In this document: positions 7,536 to 16,821 of the stretch, in pieces
Layout: every line of letters begins with the position of its first letter
Numbering within the stretch: position 1 is the stretch's first letter
Assembly: GCF_029846275.1 (NCBI RefSeq)
Contig: NZ_JARVWS010000002.1
Coordinates: forward strand, 620,001-684,000
Source of the DNA: Nocardioides sp. CER19
GTDB taxonomy: Bacteria > Actinomycetota > Actinomycetes > Propionibacteriales > Nocardioidaceae
DNA: 64,000 bases
Direction of reading: 5' to 3'
Made by a program: the position numbers and the translations under genes
Notes under the pieces: generated by a model
Database searches by the model: none
Seen by the model: only the letters and a program-made list of their open reading frames with translations
Told to the model about the DNA's origin: nothing

Positions 7536-8912
7536 ATGACCCTGCGCACCACCGCCGCCCGCGCAGCAGTAGTCGTCGCCGCCGCGCTGTCGCTGGGCCT
7601 GTCGGCCTGCAGCAGCGACGCGCAGCCGACGAGCCAGCCGACCCCGTCGCCGACCAAGACGACCACCGCGCCGCCGACCAACCCGGCACAGCTCACCTTC
7701 GGCGTGTGGGGCAACCCCACCGAGGTCGCCTCCTACAAGCAGGTCGTCGACACCTACAACAGCAGCACCGACCTGGCCGACGTCACCGTGAAGTCCTGGA
7801 CCGACGACGCCTCGATGATGCAGGCGATCACGGCCGGCCAGCCGGTCCCCGACGTCTTCCTCGTCTCCCGCGGTGACCTGCAGTCGCTCTGGGACGCCAA
7901 GCGGCTCGAGCCGGTCGACTCCTACCTCGACGCACGCGCCGTCGACATCGGCGACGAGTACTCCCGCGACGCGCTCGAGGCCTTCTCGGCCGAGCACCAC
8001 CTGCAGTGCATGCCGTACTCCGTCTCCCCGCGGGTCATCTACTACAACACCGACCTCGTCGACTTCGCCCGGATGAAGGCGACCGGGCTGAGCGTGCCCG
8101 GCTCGACGAACAAGAGCTGGTCCCTGGAGGACTTCCAGACCGCCGCGACCTTCGCCACCACCGGCCGGAGGAACGTGCGCGGCTTCGCCATCGACCCCAC
8201 CGTGTCCGGGCTGGCGCCGTTCATCTACTCCGGCGGCGGCAAGGTCGTCAACGACCAGCAGACGTCGCTGGCCTTCTCCGACGGCAGCACCAAGGCGGCG
8301 CTCCAGAAGATCCTGGGGACGCTCAGCAACCCGCAGCTCACCCTCACCCAGCAGCAGCTCGCGAAGCAGCCGGCGCTCAAGTGGTTCGAGCAGGGCCGGG
8401 TCGCGATGATCGCGGGCGACCGCAGCCTGGTGCCGGCGCTGCGTGGCGTGCAGAACCTGCACTGGGACGTCATGCCGATGCCGACGGTCGACAAGGCCGC
8501 CACGGTCGGTGACTACACCGGCCTGTGCCTCTCCAAGACCTCCAAGCGCAAGGAGGACGCCGCCGACCTGCTCGTCGCGCTCTCCTCGGAGCCGATGGTC
8601 AAGACCGTGGCGCAGACCGGCTACATGGTCCCGGTCAACCAGCAGGTCGCGCTCTCCGAGGACTTCCGGCAGCCGCTGCTCCAGCCGCTGCACGCCTCGG
8701 TCTTCGTCAACAGCGTCCGGAGCATGCAGGTCCTGCCGCGGACCCAGGAATGGCCGGCCCTCGAGCAGGCGGTCGCCGGCCCGCTGCAGCAGCTGCTCCT
8801 CGGTGGTCCCACGGCCGACCTCGACGGCCTCACGTCACAGATCGACTCGTTGTCGCAGGGCCCGTTGACGCCCCCGCCGACTGCCTCCCCGAGCGCGACG
8901 CCGGCTGGCTGA
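7536..8912 (+). CDS. Extracellular solute-binding lipoprotein (ABC transporter family 1)
   Basis: A 458-residue secreted lipoprotein. A positively charged, hydrophobic signal peptide ends in the lipobox LSAC (Cys at about residue 25), followed by a Ser/Thr/Pro linker. The mature part reads as a family 1 sugar-type binding protein: LTFGVWGNPTEVASYKQVV near the start, VPDVFLVSRGDLQSLW, a central PRVIYYNTDL and WFEQGRVAMIAGDR. A good ribosome site (GAGGAGG) precedes the ATG. It would capture an extracellular solute for an ABC importer. No permease or ATPase gene lies nearby, so it is an orphan that must work with permeases encoded elsewhere or act as a sensor partner. The C-terminus ends in a Pro/Ser/Thr tail. 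Confidence 0.85.
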   Translation: MTLRTTAARAAVVVAAALSLGLSACSSDAQPTSQPTPSPTKTTTAPPTNPAQLTFGVWGNPTEVASYKQVVDTYNSSTDLADVTVKSWTDDASMMQAITAGQPVPDVFLVSRGDLQSLWDAKRLEPVDSYLDARAVDIGDEYSRDALEAFSAEHHLQCMPYSVSPRVIYYNTDLVDFARMKATGLSVPGSTNKSWSLEDFQTAATFATTGRRNVRGFAIDPTVSGLAPFIYSGGGKVVNDQQTSLAFSDGSTKAALQKILGTLSNPQLTLTQQQLAKQPALKWFEQGRVAMIAGDRSLVPALRGVQNLHWDVMPMPTVDKAATVGDYTGLCLSKTSKRKEDAADLLVALSSEPMVKTVAQTGYMVPVNQQVALSEDFRQPLLQPLHASVFVNSVRSMQVLPRTQEWPALEQAVAGPLQQLLLGGPTADLDGLTSQIDSLSQGPLTPPPTASPSATPAG

Positions 8913-8963
8913 GGAGTCGACGGTTCGCTCGGCGCGGATGGTTGACGGAGCACCGCCCGGCGG

Positions 8964-10250
8964 TCACGCCTCCGCGTCGAGGATCGCGGTGGTCAGCAGG
9001 GGAGCGGTCAGGGCGATCTGCCAGCCGCGGGCGCCGTACGTCGACAGCTGGGCCGTGACGTCGTCGATCAGGTCGCCCGGCTGACGGGTGGACGGCGGCG
9101 TCCACAGGGTGCGTCGCAGGTAGTCGGGCGTCAGCAGGTTCTCGACCGGGACGTGGAGCCGTTCGCTGAGCTCGGCGATGGCGTCCCTGGCCAGCGCGAG
9201 CCGGCGCGCGGCGACGGGGTCGCGCTCGGCCCAGGCCCGGGGCGTCGGGGGGCCGTCCCCGCGCGGTGCGCGGGTGGGGAGCTCGTCCTCGGGCAGCTCG
9301 GCCGCCCGCTTGATGGCGGCCCCCCAGCGGCTGGAGTACCGCTCGGCGCCGCGACCGTGGAAGCCCTTGGTGCTGAGCAGGGCGCTGCGGTCGGTGGGCA
9401 TCTCGACGGCGGCCGCGATGATCGCGGAGTCGGGCAGGACCCGCCCGGGCGTCACGTCGCGCTGCTGCGCGATCGCGTCGCGCGCCTCCCACAGCTCGCG
9501 GACGGCGGCGAGGCCGCGCCGGCTGCGGACCTTGTGGGTGCCGGAGGTGCGCCGCCACGCCTCGACCCGGGTGGGGGGCTGGAAGGAGCGGAGGTACTCG
9601 AACTCCTGGCGGGCCCACTCCTCCTTGCCGGCGGCCTCGAGCTCGCCGGCCAGCGCGTCGCGCAGCTCGACGAGGACCTCGACGTCGAGGGCGGCGTACT
9701 CGAGCCACGACTCCGGCAGCGGGCGGGTCGACCAGTCAGCGGCAGAGTGCTCCTTGAGCATGGAGTAGCCGAGGACCTTCTCCACGAGCGTGGCCAGGCC
9801 GACCCGGGGGTAGCCGAGCAGGCGGCCGGCGAGCTCGGTGTCGAAGAGGGTCGCCCGCGGTCGGATCCCGATCTCGCCGAGACACGGCAGGTCCTGGGTG
9901 GCGGCGTGCAGGATCCAGTCGGTGCTCTGGAGCGCCTGCTGGAGCGGCGCGACGGTCGAGAGCCCGATGGGATCGATGAGCCACGTGCCGGAGCCCTCGC
10001 GGCGCAGCTGGATGAGGTAGGCCTTGTTGGAGTAGCGGTAGCCCGACGCGCGCTCGGCGTCGATGCCGATCGGCCCGCTGCCGGCGGTGATCGCGGCGCA
10101 CGCGGAGCGCAGCGCCTCGTCGGTGTCCGTGACCCGGGGCAGGCCGTCACGGAGGGTGAGCAACGGCGCGGGCGGAGCCTCGGGCTCGGCGCTGGTCTCC
10201 GGCTCGGCGGTGTTCTCGTCGGGCTCGGTCGGTGCGTCGGCGGAGCTCAT
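8964..10250 (-). CDS. rnd: Ribonuclease D (3'-5' exoribonuclease with HRDC)
   Basis: A 428-residue protein from ATG 10250, which overlaps the DUF3000 stop by 4 bp (ATGA). After an acidic, Pro/Glu-rich 40-residue leader comes the DEDD exonuclease domain: IGIDAERASGYRYSN supplies the DxE pair, ILHAATQDLPCL the next Asp, and YAALDVEVL the final Tyr-Asp of the DEDDy type. A C-terminal HRDC-like region includes ARDAIAELSERLHVPVENLL. RNase D trims the 3' ends of tRNA and other stable RNAs. The frame remains open upstream of 10250, but that part is antisense-quality sequence inside the DUF3000 gene. Confidence 0.93.
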   Translation of the reverse strand: MSSADAPTEPDENTAEPETSAEPEAPPAPLLTLRDGLPRVTDTDEALRSACAAITAGSGPIGIDAERASGYRYSNKAYLIQLRREGSGTWLIDPIGLSTVAPLQQALQSTDWILHAATQDLPCLGEIGIRPRATLFDTELAGRLLGYPRVGLATLVEKVLGYSMLKEHSAADWSTRPLPESWLEYAALDVEVLVELRDALAGELEAAGKEEWARQEFEYLRSFQPPTRVEAWRRTSGTHKVRSRRGLAAVRELWEARDAIAQQRDVTPGRVLPDSAIIAAAVEMPTDRSALLSTKGFHGRGAERYSSRWGAAIKRAAELPEDELPTRAPRGDGPPTPRAWAERDPVAARRLALARDAIAELSERLHVPVENLLTPDYLRRTLWTPPSTRQPGDLIDDVTAQLSTYGARGWQIALTAPLLTTAILDAEA

Positions 10251-10882
10251 CGACCCCGCTGACCTCGCCGACTCGGCATGACCGCGACGCCCTCGGGGAC
10301 GGGAGGGAGGCCGACGGCCGTGCAGAGCAGCTCGCCCCACGCCTCGACGTGGGCGCCGACGCGGAGGTCGCCGTCCTCGCCGGCGACCGGGGTCCAGGAG
10401 GCGCGGATCTCGAGCTGGGCCGTGCCGCCCTCGTCGGCCATCCCGCCGAAGCTCTCCGTGGCGACGCGGGTCACCGTGCCGGAGGCGGCGGTGTGACCGG
10501 CCTCGTGGGCGGACAGCGCCTCCATCAGCCACGACCAGCCGACCTCGCCGAGCATCTGGTCGGAGACCAGGTCGACGTCGATGTCGGCGCGGGCGTAGGC
10601 GACGCACCGGAACGTGCCGCCGCCCCACGCGTCGTTGCCGTCCGGGTCGTGCAGCAGGATGAGGCGGCCGGTGCCGACCTCGGTGTCGTCGACCGTGACA
10701 TCGGCGCTGAGCGCTGACGCGTACGGCGCGATCCGCTGCGGCGCCGGCATCTCCTCACAGAAGATCTCGGGCCGAAGCGTCGCCGCCTGCATCGCGAGGA
10801 CGGCCGCCCGGAACTCCGGCGGCACCTCGCCGCTCCCTGAGGACGCGCCCGTGCCCGGGCGCGTCTCCTGACGCACCACCAT
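10247..10882 (-). CDS. DUF3000 family protein
   Basis: A 211-residue soluble protein that matches what I know of DUF3000: an N-terminal PPEFRAAVLAMQAATLRPEI segment, then LILLHDPDGNDAWGGGTFRCVAYARAD, and WSWLMEALSAHEAGHTAASGTVTR in the centre. The function is unknown. In actinobacteria it is typically found just upstream of an RNase D gene and divergent from hemE, exactly as here. It is translationally coupled to rnd through a 4-bp overlap, which suggests a linked role in RNA processing, though that is only inferred from position. Confidence 0.9.
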   Translation of the reverse strand: MVVRQETRPGTGASSGSGEVPPEFRAAVLAMQAATLRPEIFCEEMPAPQRIAPYASALSADVTVDDTEVGTGRLILLHDPDGNDAWGGGTFRCVAYARADIDVDLVSDQMLGEVGWSWLMEALSAHEAGHTAASGTVTRVATESFGGMADEGGTAQLEIRASWTPVAGEDGDLRVGAHVEAWGELLCTAVGLPPVPEGVAVMPSRRGQRGR

Positions 10883-10952
10883 GCCCCCACCCTAGGTCGG
10901 CCTGACTCGTACGGATGTGCGAACACGCCGGAGGGGGTGGGACCATCGCACC

Positions 10953-12002
10953 GTGACTGCATCACCGGGCCTTGCCGACTCCGCTTTCCTCAAGGCCGCG
11001 CGTGGTGAGGAGGTGCCTCACACGCCGGTCTGGTTCATGCGGCAGGCGGGGCGCTCACTGCCGGAGTACCTCAAGCTCCGCGAGGGCGTCGGCATGCTCG
11101 AGTCCTGCCTCGACCCCGACCTGACGACGGAGATCACGTTGCAGCCGGTCCGGCGGTACGGCGTGGACGCGGCCATCTTCTACTCCGACATCGTGCTGCC
11201 GCTCAAGGCCATCGGTGTCGACCTCGACATCAAGCCGGGCGTCGGCCCGGTCGTCGCCCACCCGGTGCGCACCCTCGCCGACGTCGAGGCGATCCCCGAC
11301 CTGACGCCTGACGCCGTGCCGATGATCACCCAGGCGGTCCGGCAGCTCGTGGCCGAGCTGGGGCCGACCCCGCTGATCGGCTTCGCCGGCGCGCCGTTCA
11401 CCGTGGCGTCGTACCTCGTCGAGGGCGGGCCGTCGAAGGAGCACGCGCTCACCAAGGCGATGATGTTCGGCGCTCCGGACGTGTGGGACGCGCTGATGCG
11501 CAAGATCGCCGGCATCGCGGCCGCCTTCCTCGAGGTCCAGGTCGCGGCCGGTGCGTCGGCGGTCCAGCTCTTCGACTCGTGGGCCGGCGCGCTGACGCCC
11601 GGCGACTACGCCGCCCACGTGATGCCGCACTCCGCGGCCGTCCTCACCCGCATCGGCGAGCTCGGTGTCCCGCGGATCCACTTCGGCGTCGGCACCACCA
11701 ACCTCCTCACGCTCATGGGCGAGGCCGGCGCGGACGTCGTCGGTGTCGACTGGCGCACCCCGCTCGCCGACGGCATCGCGCGCGTCGGCGGCCCCCAGGG
11801 TCGCTGCGTCCAGGGCAACCTCGACCCGACCCTCGTCTTCGCGCCGACCGACGTCATGCTCGCCCGCGCCGGGGAGATCATCGAGGCCGGTCGATCCGCC
11901 CGGGGCCACATCTTCAACCTCGGTCACGGCGTGATCCCGTCGACGAACCCGGACCAGCTCAAGCGGCTGACTGACTACGTGCAGTCGTACCCGCTGGGCT
12001 GA
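10953..12002 (+). CDS. hemE: Uroporphyrinogen decarboxylase
   Basis: A 349-residue enzyme that converts uroporphyrinogen III to coproporphyrinogen III in cytoplasmic heme synthesis. The signature VWFMRQAGRSLPEY is near the N-terminus, with FYSDIVLPLKAIGVDL, the catalytic-Asp region, next, and FDSWAGALTPGDY, GNLDPTLVFAP and FNLGHGVIPSTNPD in the second half. GTG at 10953 is preceded by GGAGGGGGTGGG and gives the usual family N-terminus; an upstream in-frame ATG at 10917 is less likely. It is divergent from DUF3000-rnd. The later heme genes cgoX and hemQ lie 3-9 kb downstream on the same strand but are not contiguous. Confidence 0.97.
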   Translation: MTASPGLADSAFLKAARGEEVPHTPVWFMRQAGRSLPEYLKLREGVGMLESCLDPDLTTEITLQPVRRYGVDAAIFYSDIVLPLKAIGVDLDIKPGVGPVVAHPVRTLADVEAIPDLTPDAVPMITQAVRQLVAELGPTPLIGFAGAPFTVASYLVEGGPSKEHALTKAMMFGAPDVWDALMRKIAGIAAAFLEVQVAAGASAVQLFDSWAGALTPGDYAAHVMPHSAAVLTRIGELGVPRIHFGVGTTNLLTLMGEAGADVVGVDWRTPLADGIARVGGPQGRCVQGNLDPTLVFAPTDVMLARAGEIIEAGRSARGHIFNLGHGVIPSTNPDQLKRLTDYVQSYPLG

Positions 12003-12018
12003 GACTCGCGGGGCCAGG

Positions 12019-12966
12019 TCACACCGCGTCCGGAGACGCCGCCGGGGGACGAGTACGCCGCGCCCGGCGGACCAGCAGCCACACCGGAACCCCGATCACG
12101 GCGATGACCGGGGTCCAGGGCAGCAGTGCGCCGACCACGGTGCCGACGCCCGTCGCGAAGGCACGCAGCGCGTCCCAGCCGCCCTCGAGACCGGCCATGA
12201 AGCCGGTCCGGCCGGGCACCGTCCGGGTGTGGTGTACGGCCGCCGGCCGGTCGATGCTGACCGAGATCGTCGACAGCGACGTCTGGTCGGCGAGGTGGGC
12301 CTGCTGGCGGAGGAGTGAGTTCAGGTCGGCCTCGCGGGCGGAGAGCTGCGACTCGATCGCCATGATGTCGCCGATCTTCTCGGCCCGGGAGAGCAGCGTC
12401 GTGATGCGGTCGATGCTGGCCCGGGCGGACTTGACCCGCTCGTCGACGTCGATGACCTGGGTCGACACGTCGGTGCTGGTCGTCTTCGAGTCGACGAGGG
12501 TCGCGGCCTTCTCGAGATCGCCCATCGCGTCGTCGAAGGAGCGGGACGGGACGCGCAGCACCAGGCGGGCGAAGCCCATCTTCTTGTCGTCGGCGGTCGC
12601 GGTCTCCTGGTCGGTGACCTGGCCGGCGTACGTGTCGGCGACGTGCTCGACGGCGATGCGGGCCTGGGCGACGTCGGGCGCGGTGAGCGAGACCGAGCCG
12701 GTCGAGATGATCGACGCCTGCTCGACCACGGGTGCCGCACCGGTCTGGGAGGCGACGTCGGCAGCCTGCGGGACACTGGCCGGAGCACCGGCCGCGCCGC
12801 TCGCCGTCTCGCCGAGCTGACGACTTCCCGAGGCGGACTTCTGCGCGGCGGAGTCGGAGGAGGAGCCGCCGGACGAGCCGGACGAGCCGGACGAGCAGCC
12901 GGCGAGGAGGAGGAGCGGGACGGCGAGAGCGGCCGCGACGCGCGGGAGTGAGGGCTTCATGTCCAT
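12019..12966 (-). CDS. DUF4349 membrane-anchored lipoprotein
   Basis: Starts at ATG 12966 or 12960 and gives about 315 residues. The signal peptide ends in LLAGC, a lipobox, followed by a Ser/Gly-rich linker. The central region (ISTGSVSLTAPDVAQA, then FARLVLRVPSRSFDDAM, STDVSTQVIDVDERVKSARASIDRI and a coiled coil to SQLSAREADLNSLLRQQ) is typical of DUF4349. A membrane helix near the C-terminus (ALLPWTPVIAVIGVPVWLLV) is followed by a basic tail. The protein would thus be anchored at both ends. Function unknown; the family is widespread in actinobacterial envelopes. It converges with hemE, with only 16 bp between stops. Confidence 0.88.
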   Translation of the reverse strand: MDMKPSLPRVAAALAVPLLLLAGCSSGSSGSSGGSSSDSAAQKSASGSRQLGETASGAAGAPASVPQAADVASQTGAAPVVEQASIISTGSVSLTAPDVAQARIAVEHVADTYAGQVTDQETATADDKKMGFARLVLRVPSRSFDDAMGDLEKAATLVDSKTTSTDVSTQVIDVDERVKSARASIDRITTLLSRAEKIGDIMAIESQLSAREADLNSLLRQQAHLADQTSLSTISVSIDRPAAVHHTRTVPGRTGFMAGLEGGWDALRAFATGVGTVVGALLPWTPVIAVIGVPVWLLVRRARRTRPPAASPDAV

Positions 12967-13058
12967 CGGACGGGCATGCGGCGGATCCGGTTCCCAGGCT
13001 GCTAATCTGTCCATTAAGTCAAGAAAGATGATCAACAATAGGAAGTGGGCGAGAGACC

Positions 13059-14201
13059 GTGAAGTTCCACTGGTTCCTCCCGACCAACGGCGGCGACGGG
13101 CGGGCCGTCGTCGGCGGCGGCCACGGCGCGGCCGTCGAGGGCGCGGGCGGCCGCCCGGCCTCGGTTCCCTACCTCGGCCAGATCGCCCGCAGCGCGGAGC
13201 AGCTCGGCTTCGAGGCGGCGCTCACCCCGACCGGCGCCTGGTGCGAGGACGCGTGGATCACGACGGCCATGATCAGCAGCCTCTCGGAGCGGCTGAAGTT
13301 CCTCGTCGCGTTCCGGCCCGGCATCGTGTCGCCCTACCTCGCCGCCCAGATGGCCGCCTCCTTCCAGAACCTCTCCGGCGGCCGGCTGCTCCTCAACGTC
13401 GTCACCGGCGGCGAGGACGCCGAGCAGCGGATGTTCGGCGACTTCCTCGACAAGGACGCCCGCTACGAGCGGTGCGGCGAGTTCCTCCACATCGTCAAGG
13501 AGCTCTGGACCGGCGAGAAGGTGACCTTCCGCGGCGAGCACCTGTCCGTCGAGGACGCCGTCCTCCAGCTCATCCCCGACCCGTTGCCGGAGATCTACTT
13601 CGGTGGCTCGTCGCCGGCGGCGGTCGAGGTCGCGGCCCGGCACGCCGACGTCTACCTGACCTGGGGCGAGCCGCCGGCCGCGGTCGCCGAGAAGATCGCC
13701 CGGGTCCGGGCGGCGGCCGCAGCCCACGGACGTGAGCTGCGGTTCGGGATCCGGCTGCACACCATCGCCCGGGACACCTCCGCCGACGCGTGGGCCGAGG
13801 CCGACCGGCTGCTCAGCCAGATCTCGCCCGAGCAGATCCAGCGAGTCCAGGACAACCTCCGCCGCAGCCAGTCCGAGGGCCAGCGCCGGATGCTCGAGCT
13901 CAACGGCGGCACCAAGGACGCCCTCGAGATCCACCCGCACCTGTGGGCCGGTGTCGGCCTGGTGCGCGGGGGCGCCGGGACGGCGATGGTCGGCAGCCAC
14001 GCGGAGATCGCCGACCTCGTCGAGGAGTACGCCGCCGTCGGCATCGAGGAGTTCGTCCTCTCCGGCTACCCGCACCTCGAGGAGGCCTACTGGTTCGGCG
14101 AGGGTGTCCTGCCCGAGCTGGCCCGCCGCGGGCTGTGGCAAGGGGCGCCCGCCTCTCGCCCGGCGGCCGTCCCGTTCGCCGGGAAGGCGGCCGCCTCGTG
14201 A
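13059..14201 (+). CDS. ssuD: LLM-class flavin-dependent alkanesulfonate monooxygenase (SsuD-like)
   Basis: A 380-residue luciferase-like monooxygenase of the SsuD type, starting at GTG 13059. MKFHWFLPTNGGDGR at the N-terminus, LKFLVAFRPGIVSPYLAAQM, GGRLLLNVVTGG and EIYFGGSSPAAVEVAARHAD in order are diagnostic of alkanesulfonate monooxygenases. The enzyme uses reduced FMN and O2 to release sulfite from alkanesulfonates, supplying sulfur. The next two genes encode an NADPH-FMN reductase and a flavin reductase, both overlapping by 4 bp, which would supply the reduced flavin. No SsuABC transporter is in the window. The 92 bp upstream are AT-richer than the surroundings and probably contain the promoter. 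The exact sulfonate is not determinable. Confidence 0.9.
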   Translation: MKFHWFLPTNGGDGRAVVGGGHGAAVEGAGGRPASVPYLGQIARSAEQLGFEAALTPTGAWCEDAWITTAMISSLSERLKFLVAFRPGIVSPYLAAQMAASFQNLSGGRLLLNVVTGGEDAEQRMFGDFLDKDARYERCGEFLHIVKELWTGEKVTFRGEHLSVEDAVLQLIPDPLPEIYFGGSSPAAVEVAARHADVYLTWGEPPAAVAEKIARVRAAAAAHGRELRFGIRLHTIARDTSADAWAEADRLLSQISPEQIQRVQDNLRRSQSEGQRRMLELNGGTKDALEIHPHLWAGVGLVRGGAGTAMVGSHAEIADLVEEYAAVGIEEFVLSGYPHLEEAYWFGEGVLPELARRGLWQGAPASRPAAVPFAGKAAAS

Positions 14202-14695
14202 CGACGGCCGTCGTCGTCGGCAACCCGAAGCCGGCCAGTCGCACGCTCGCCGCCGCGACGTACGTCGCCCGCGAGCTGTCCGGCTCCGAGCCCGACCTCG
14301 TCGTCGACCTGGCCACCCTCGGCCCGGCGCTGCTCGACTGGACCGACGAGACCGTCGCCGAGCTGGTCAAGGAGGTCGGCGCCGCCGAGCTCGTCGTCGT
14401 GGCGAGCCCGACCTACAAAGGTGCCTACACCGGGCTGCTCAAGCTCTTCCTCGACCGCTTCGCGGGCGGTACCGGCCTGTCCGGACTCGCCGTACCGCTC
14501 ATGCTCGGCGGCAGCCCCGCCCACTCGCTCGCGCCGGAGCTCACCCTCCGGCCCGTGCTCACCGAGATCGGCGGCACCGTCCCCGGCCGCGCGCTCTACG
14601 TGGTCGACGCGCAGCACGACGACCCCGCGGCGTACGCCGACTGGCTCGCCGCCACCTCGCCCCTCGTCGCCGCCTTCCTAGGAGCCCGCGCATGA
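14198..14695 (+). CDS. NADPH-dependent FMN reductase (SsuE/MsuE-like)
   Basis: A 165-residue flavodoxin-like protein starting at GTG 14198, which overlaps the ssuD stop (GTGA). VVVGNPKPASRTLAAA is the FMN phosphate-binding loop, and VVVASPTYKGAYTGLLKLFLDR is the hallmark segment of the FMN reductase family. It reduces FMN with NAD(P)H and passes it to the upstream monooxygenase. The frame stays open upstream, but that part lies inside ssuD and lacks a conserved domain. Confidence 0.9.
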   Translation: MTTAVVVGNPKPASRTLAAATYVARELSGSEPDLVVDLATLGPALLDWTDETVAELVKEVGAAELVVVASPTYKGAYTGLLKLFLDRFAGGTGLSGLAVPLMLGGSPAHSLAPELTLRPVLTEIGGTVPGRALYVVDAQHDDPAAYADWLAATSPLVAAFLGARA

Positions 14696-15192
14696 CGCTG
14701 CAAACGAACCAGGACCTCGACCCGGCTCGCCTGCGCAGCGCCTTCGGCAGCTTCCCGAGCGGCGTCGTCGCCGTGGCGGCCGAGGTCGACGGGCGGCTGA
14801 TCGGGCTCGCGGCCAGCTCCTTCACCTCGGTCAGCCTCGACCCGCCGCTGGTCTCCTTCTCGGTCGCCAACAGCTCCAAGACCTGGCCCGACCTCCGGCG
14901 TACCGCCCACCTGGGCGTCACCGTCCTCGCCGACCACCACGGCGATGTGTGCCGCCAGCTCGCCGGCCCCGTCGACGCACGCTTCGAGGGGATCGCGGTC
15001 AGCGCCACCGACGACGGCGCGGTGACGCTCGACGAGGGGCTGGCCCGGTTCGACTGCACGATCTATCGCGAGGTCGAGGCGGGCGACCACCTCATCGTGC
15101 TGCTCCAGCTGCACGCGGTGGAGCACCCCGAGACCGGCAGCCCTCTGATCTTCCACCGCTCGGGCTTCGGCCGGCTGGCCGAGTCCGCCTGA
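14692..15192 (+). CDS. Flavin reductase family protein (split-barrel FMN-binding)
   Basis: A 166-residue protein starting at ATG 14692, overlapping the previous stop (ATGA). FGSFPSGVVAVAAEVDGRLIGLAASSFTSVSLDPPLVSFSV is the N-terminal core of HpaC/DszD-type flavin reductases, and the C-terminal part contains HLIVLLQLHAVEHPE. The operon therefore has two unrelated flavin reductases serving one monooxygenase, which may give redundancy, or one may act as an additional oxygenase component. It is followed by a strong hairpin at 15210-15254 that ends the operon. Confidence 0.9.
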   Translation: MTLQTNQDLDPARLRSAFGSFPSGVVAVAAEVDGRLIGLAASSFTSVSLDPPLVSFSVANSSKTWPDLRRTAHLGVTVLADHHGDVCRQLAGPVDARFEGIAVSATDDGAVTLDEGLARFDCTIYREVEAGDHLIVLLQLHAVEHPETGSPLIFHRSGFGRLAESA

Positions 15193-15209
15193 GCGACTCC
15201 CCACAGACC

Positions 15210-15254
15210 CCTCGCGCGGCGGCGGCTACGCACCCAGTTCGTCGCCGCGCGAGG
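15210..15254 (+). terminator. Hairpin terminator of the ssu-like operon
   Basis: CCTCGCGCGGCGGCG (15210-15224) pairs with CGTCGCCGCGCGAGG (15240-15254) at 14 of 15 positions, with a 15-nt loop. It begins 17 bp after the flavin reductase stop and lies before the cgoX start. Confidence 0.8.
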
Positions 15255-15324
15255 CTCCTTCCGCCCGCGGGGCCCCGCGAGGTCGATGACCCACCGCCGC
15301 TCGCACTCTGCGAGACTGCCGGAC

Positions 15325-16689
15325 GTGAAGGTGGTCGTCGTGGGCGCGGGCGTTGCCGGATTGGCGGCGGGGCACTTCCTCGCGGAGGGCGGCCACGAGG
15401 TCGTCGTGCTCGAGGCCTCGGAGCGGGTCGGCGGCAAGCTCCGCCGTGCGTCGGTCGCCGACGTGATGGTCGACGTCGGCGCGGAGGCGATGCTCGCGCG
15501 GCGCGCCGAGGGCACCGACCTCGCCCGTGACCTCGGACTGCCGATCGTGCACCCGACCAAGGCGACGTCGAAGCTCTGGGTCGACGGCGCGCTGCGGCCG
15601 CTGCCGCCCTCCCTCATGGGTGCGCCGATGGACCTCGACGCGCTCGAGGCGTGCGGGGTGCTCTCGCCGGACGGGATGGCGCGCGCCCGGGAGGAGGCCG
15701 AGCGACTCGCGCTCGCGCCGATCGGCGACGGTGACGACAGCGTCGGGTCGATCGTCGACGAGCGGTTCGGCCCCGAGGTGACCGACCGGCTGGTGGAGCC
15801 GCTGCTCGGGGGCGTGTACGCCGGCCGGGCGCGGGAGATCTCCGTCAAGGCCGCCGTGCCCCAGCTCGCCGCGCTGCACGACAACGGACCGCTCACACCG
15901 CAGCTCGCGGCCATCCCGCGGGGGAGCGACATGCCGGTCTTCGCCGGCATCGAGGGCGGCATGGGGCTGCTCCCGGAGACGCTCGCGGCCGGGCTGGACC
16001 TCCACACGGGGCAACCGGTCCGCTGGGTCGACCCGGTCCAGGTCGGCGTCGTCGTCGAGACGTTGGACGGCGCCCTGACGGCCGACGCCGTCGTGCTCGC
16101 GACCCCGGCCCATGCGACCGCGCAGATCCTCGCGGGGCCGCTCGGGGCCGCGCCGGCCGACGACCTGGCGCTCATCGACCACGCGTCGGTCGCTGTCATC
16201 ACGCACGCGTTCCGCGTCGAGGACTGGCCGCTCGGCCACGACACCAGCGGCTTCCTCGTCCCGCCGGACCAGCACCGCCGGATCAAGGCCTCGACGTTCT
16301 CGTTCGCGAAGTGGGACTGGGTCCGCCGCGCCGGCGAGGGCGTGGGCGTCCTCCACCTGCGCACCAGCATCGGCCGCGCCCGCGAGTCGCACACGCTGGA
16401 CTACACGGACAACGAGCTCATCGCGCAGTCGCTGGGCGACCTCGCCGCGGCGACCGGCGTGCGGGCGACCCCGGTCGACAGTCACGTGCAGCGCTGGCCG
16501 CTCGGCCTCCCGCAGTACGCCGTCGGACACTCCGCCCGCGTCCAGCGGATCCGCGAGGCCGTCGCCGGTCGCACCGGGCGCACCGGTCGCGTGCTGGCGA
16601 TCGCCGGGGCGGCGTACGACGGCGTCGGGATCCCGGCCGTCATCGCCTCGGCCCGTCGCGCGGTCGACGAGCTGCTGACCCGCATGTAG
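15325..16689 (+). CDS. hemG: Coproporphyrinogen III oxidase / protoporphyrinogen oxidase (HemY type)
   Basis: An FAD-dependent oxidase of about 454 residues. VKVVVVGAGVAGLAAGHFL is the N-terminal dinucleotide-binding motif, followed by EASERVGGKLRR, the second FAD contact; VEPLLGGVYAGRAREIS and GAAYDGVGIPAVIASAR near the C-terminus are typical of HemY/CgoX. GTG 15325 places the motif at the N-terminus as in relatives; ATG 15286 would add 13 residues. In actinobacteria with HemQ, this enzyme oxidises coproporphyrinogen III to coproporphyrin III rather than acting on protoporphyrinogen (cgoX is the newer name). HemQ is encoded 3.7 kb downstream on the same strand. Confidence 0.92.
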   Translation: MKVVVVGAGVAGLAAGHFLAEGGHEVVVLEASERVGGKLRRASVADVMVDVGAEAMLARRAEGTDLARDLGLPIVHPTKATSKLWVDGALRPLPPSLMGAPMDLDALEACGVLSPDGMARAREEAERLALAPIGDGDDSVGSIVDERFGPEVTDRLVEPLLGGVYAGRAREISVKAAVPQLAALHDNGPLTPQLAAIPRGSDMPVFAGIEGGMGLLPETLAAGLDLHTGQPVRWVDPVQVGVVVETLDGALTADAVVLATPAHATAQILAGPLGAAPADDLALIDHASVAVITHAFRVEDWPLGHDTSGFLVPPDQHRRIKASTFSFAKWDWVRRAGEGVGVLHLRTSIGRARESHTLDYTDNELIAQSLGDLAAATGVRATPVDSHVQRWPLGLPQYAVGHSARVQRIREAVAGRTGRTGRVLAIAGAAYDGVGIPAVIASARRAVDELLTRM

Positions 16690-16821
16690 CTGACGGCTAC
16701 CTGCCCCGCCCCGGCGTCCCGCCGAACATTGCCCCGTTGTCCCTGGGCCGCGGGACACCCGGCCCGCGAGGGTCTTCTCAGATCGGCAACCACGCCGCAG
16801 CACCTCTGAGGAGAACCCACC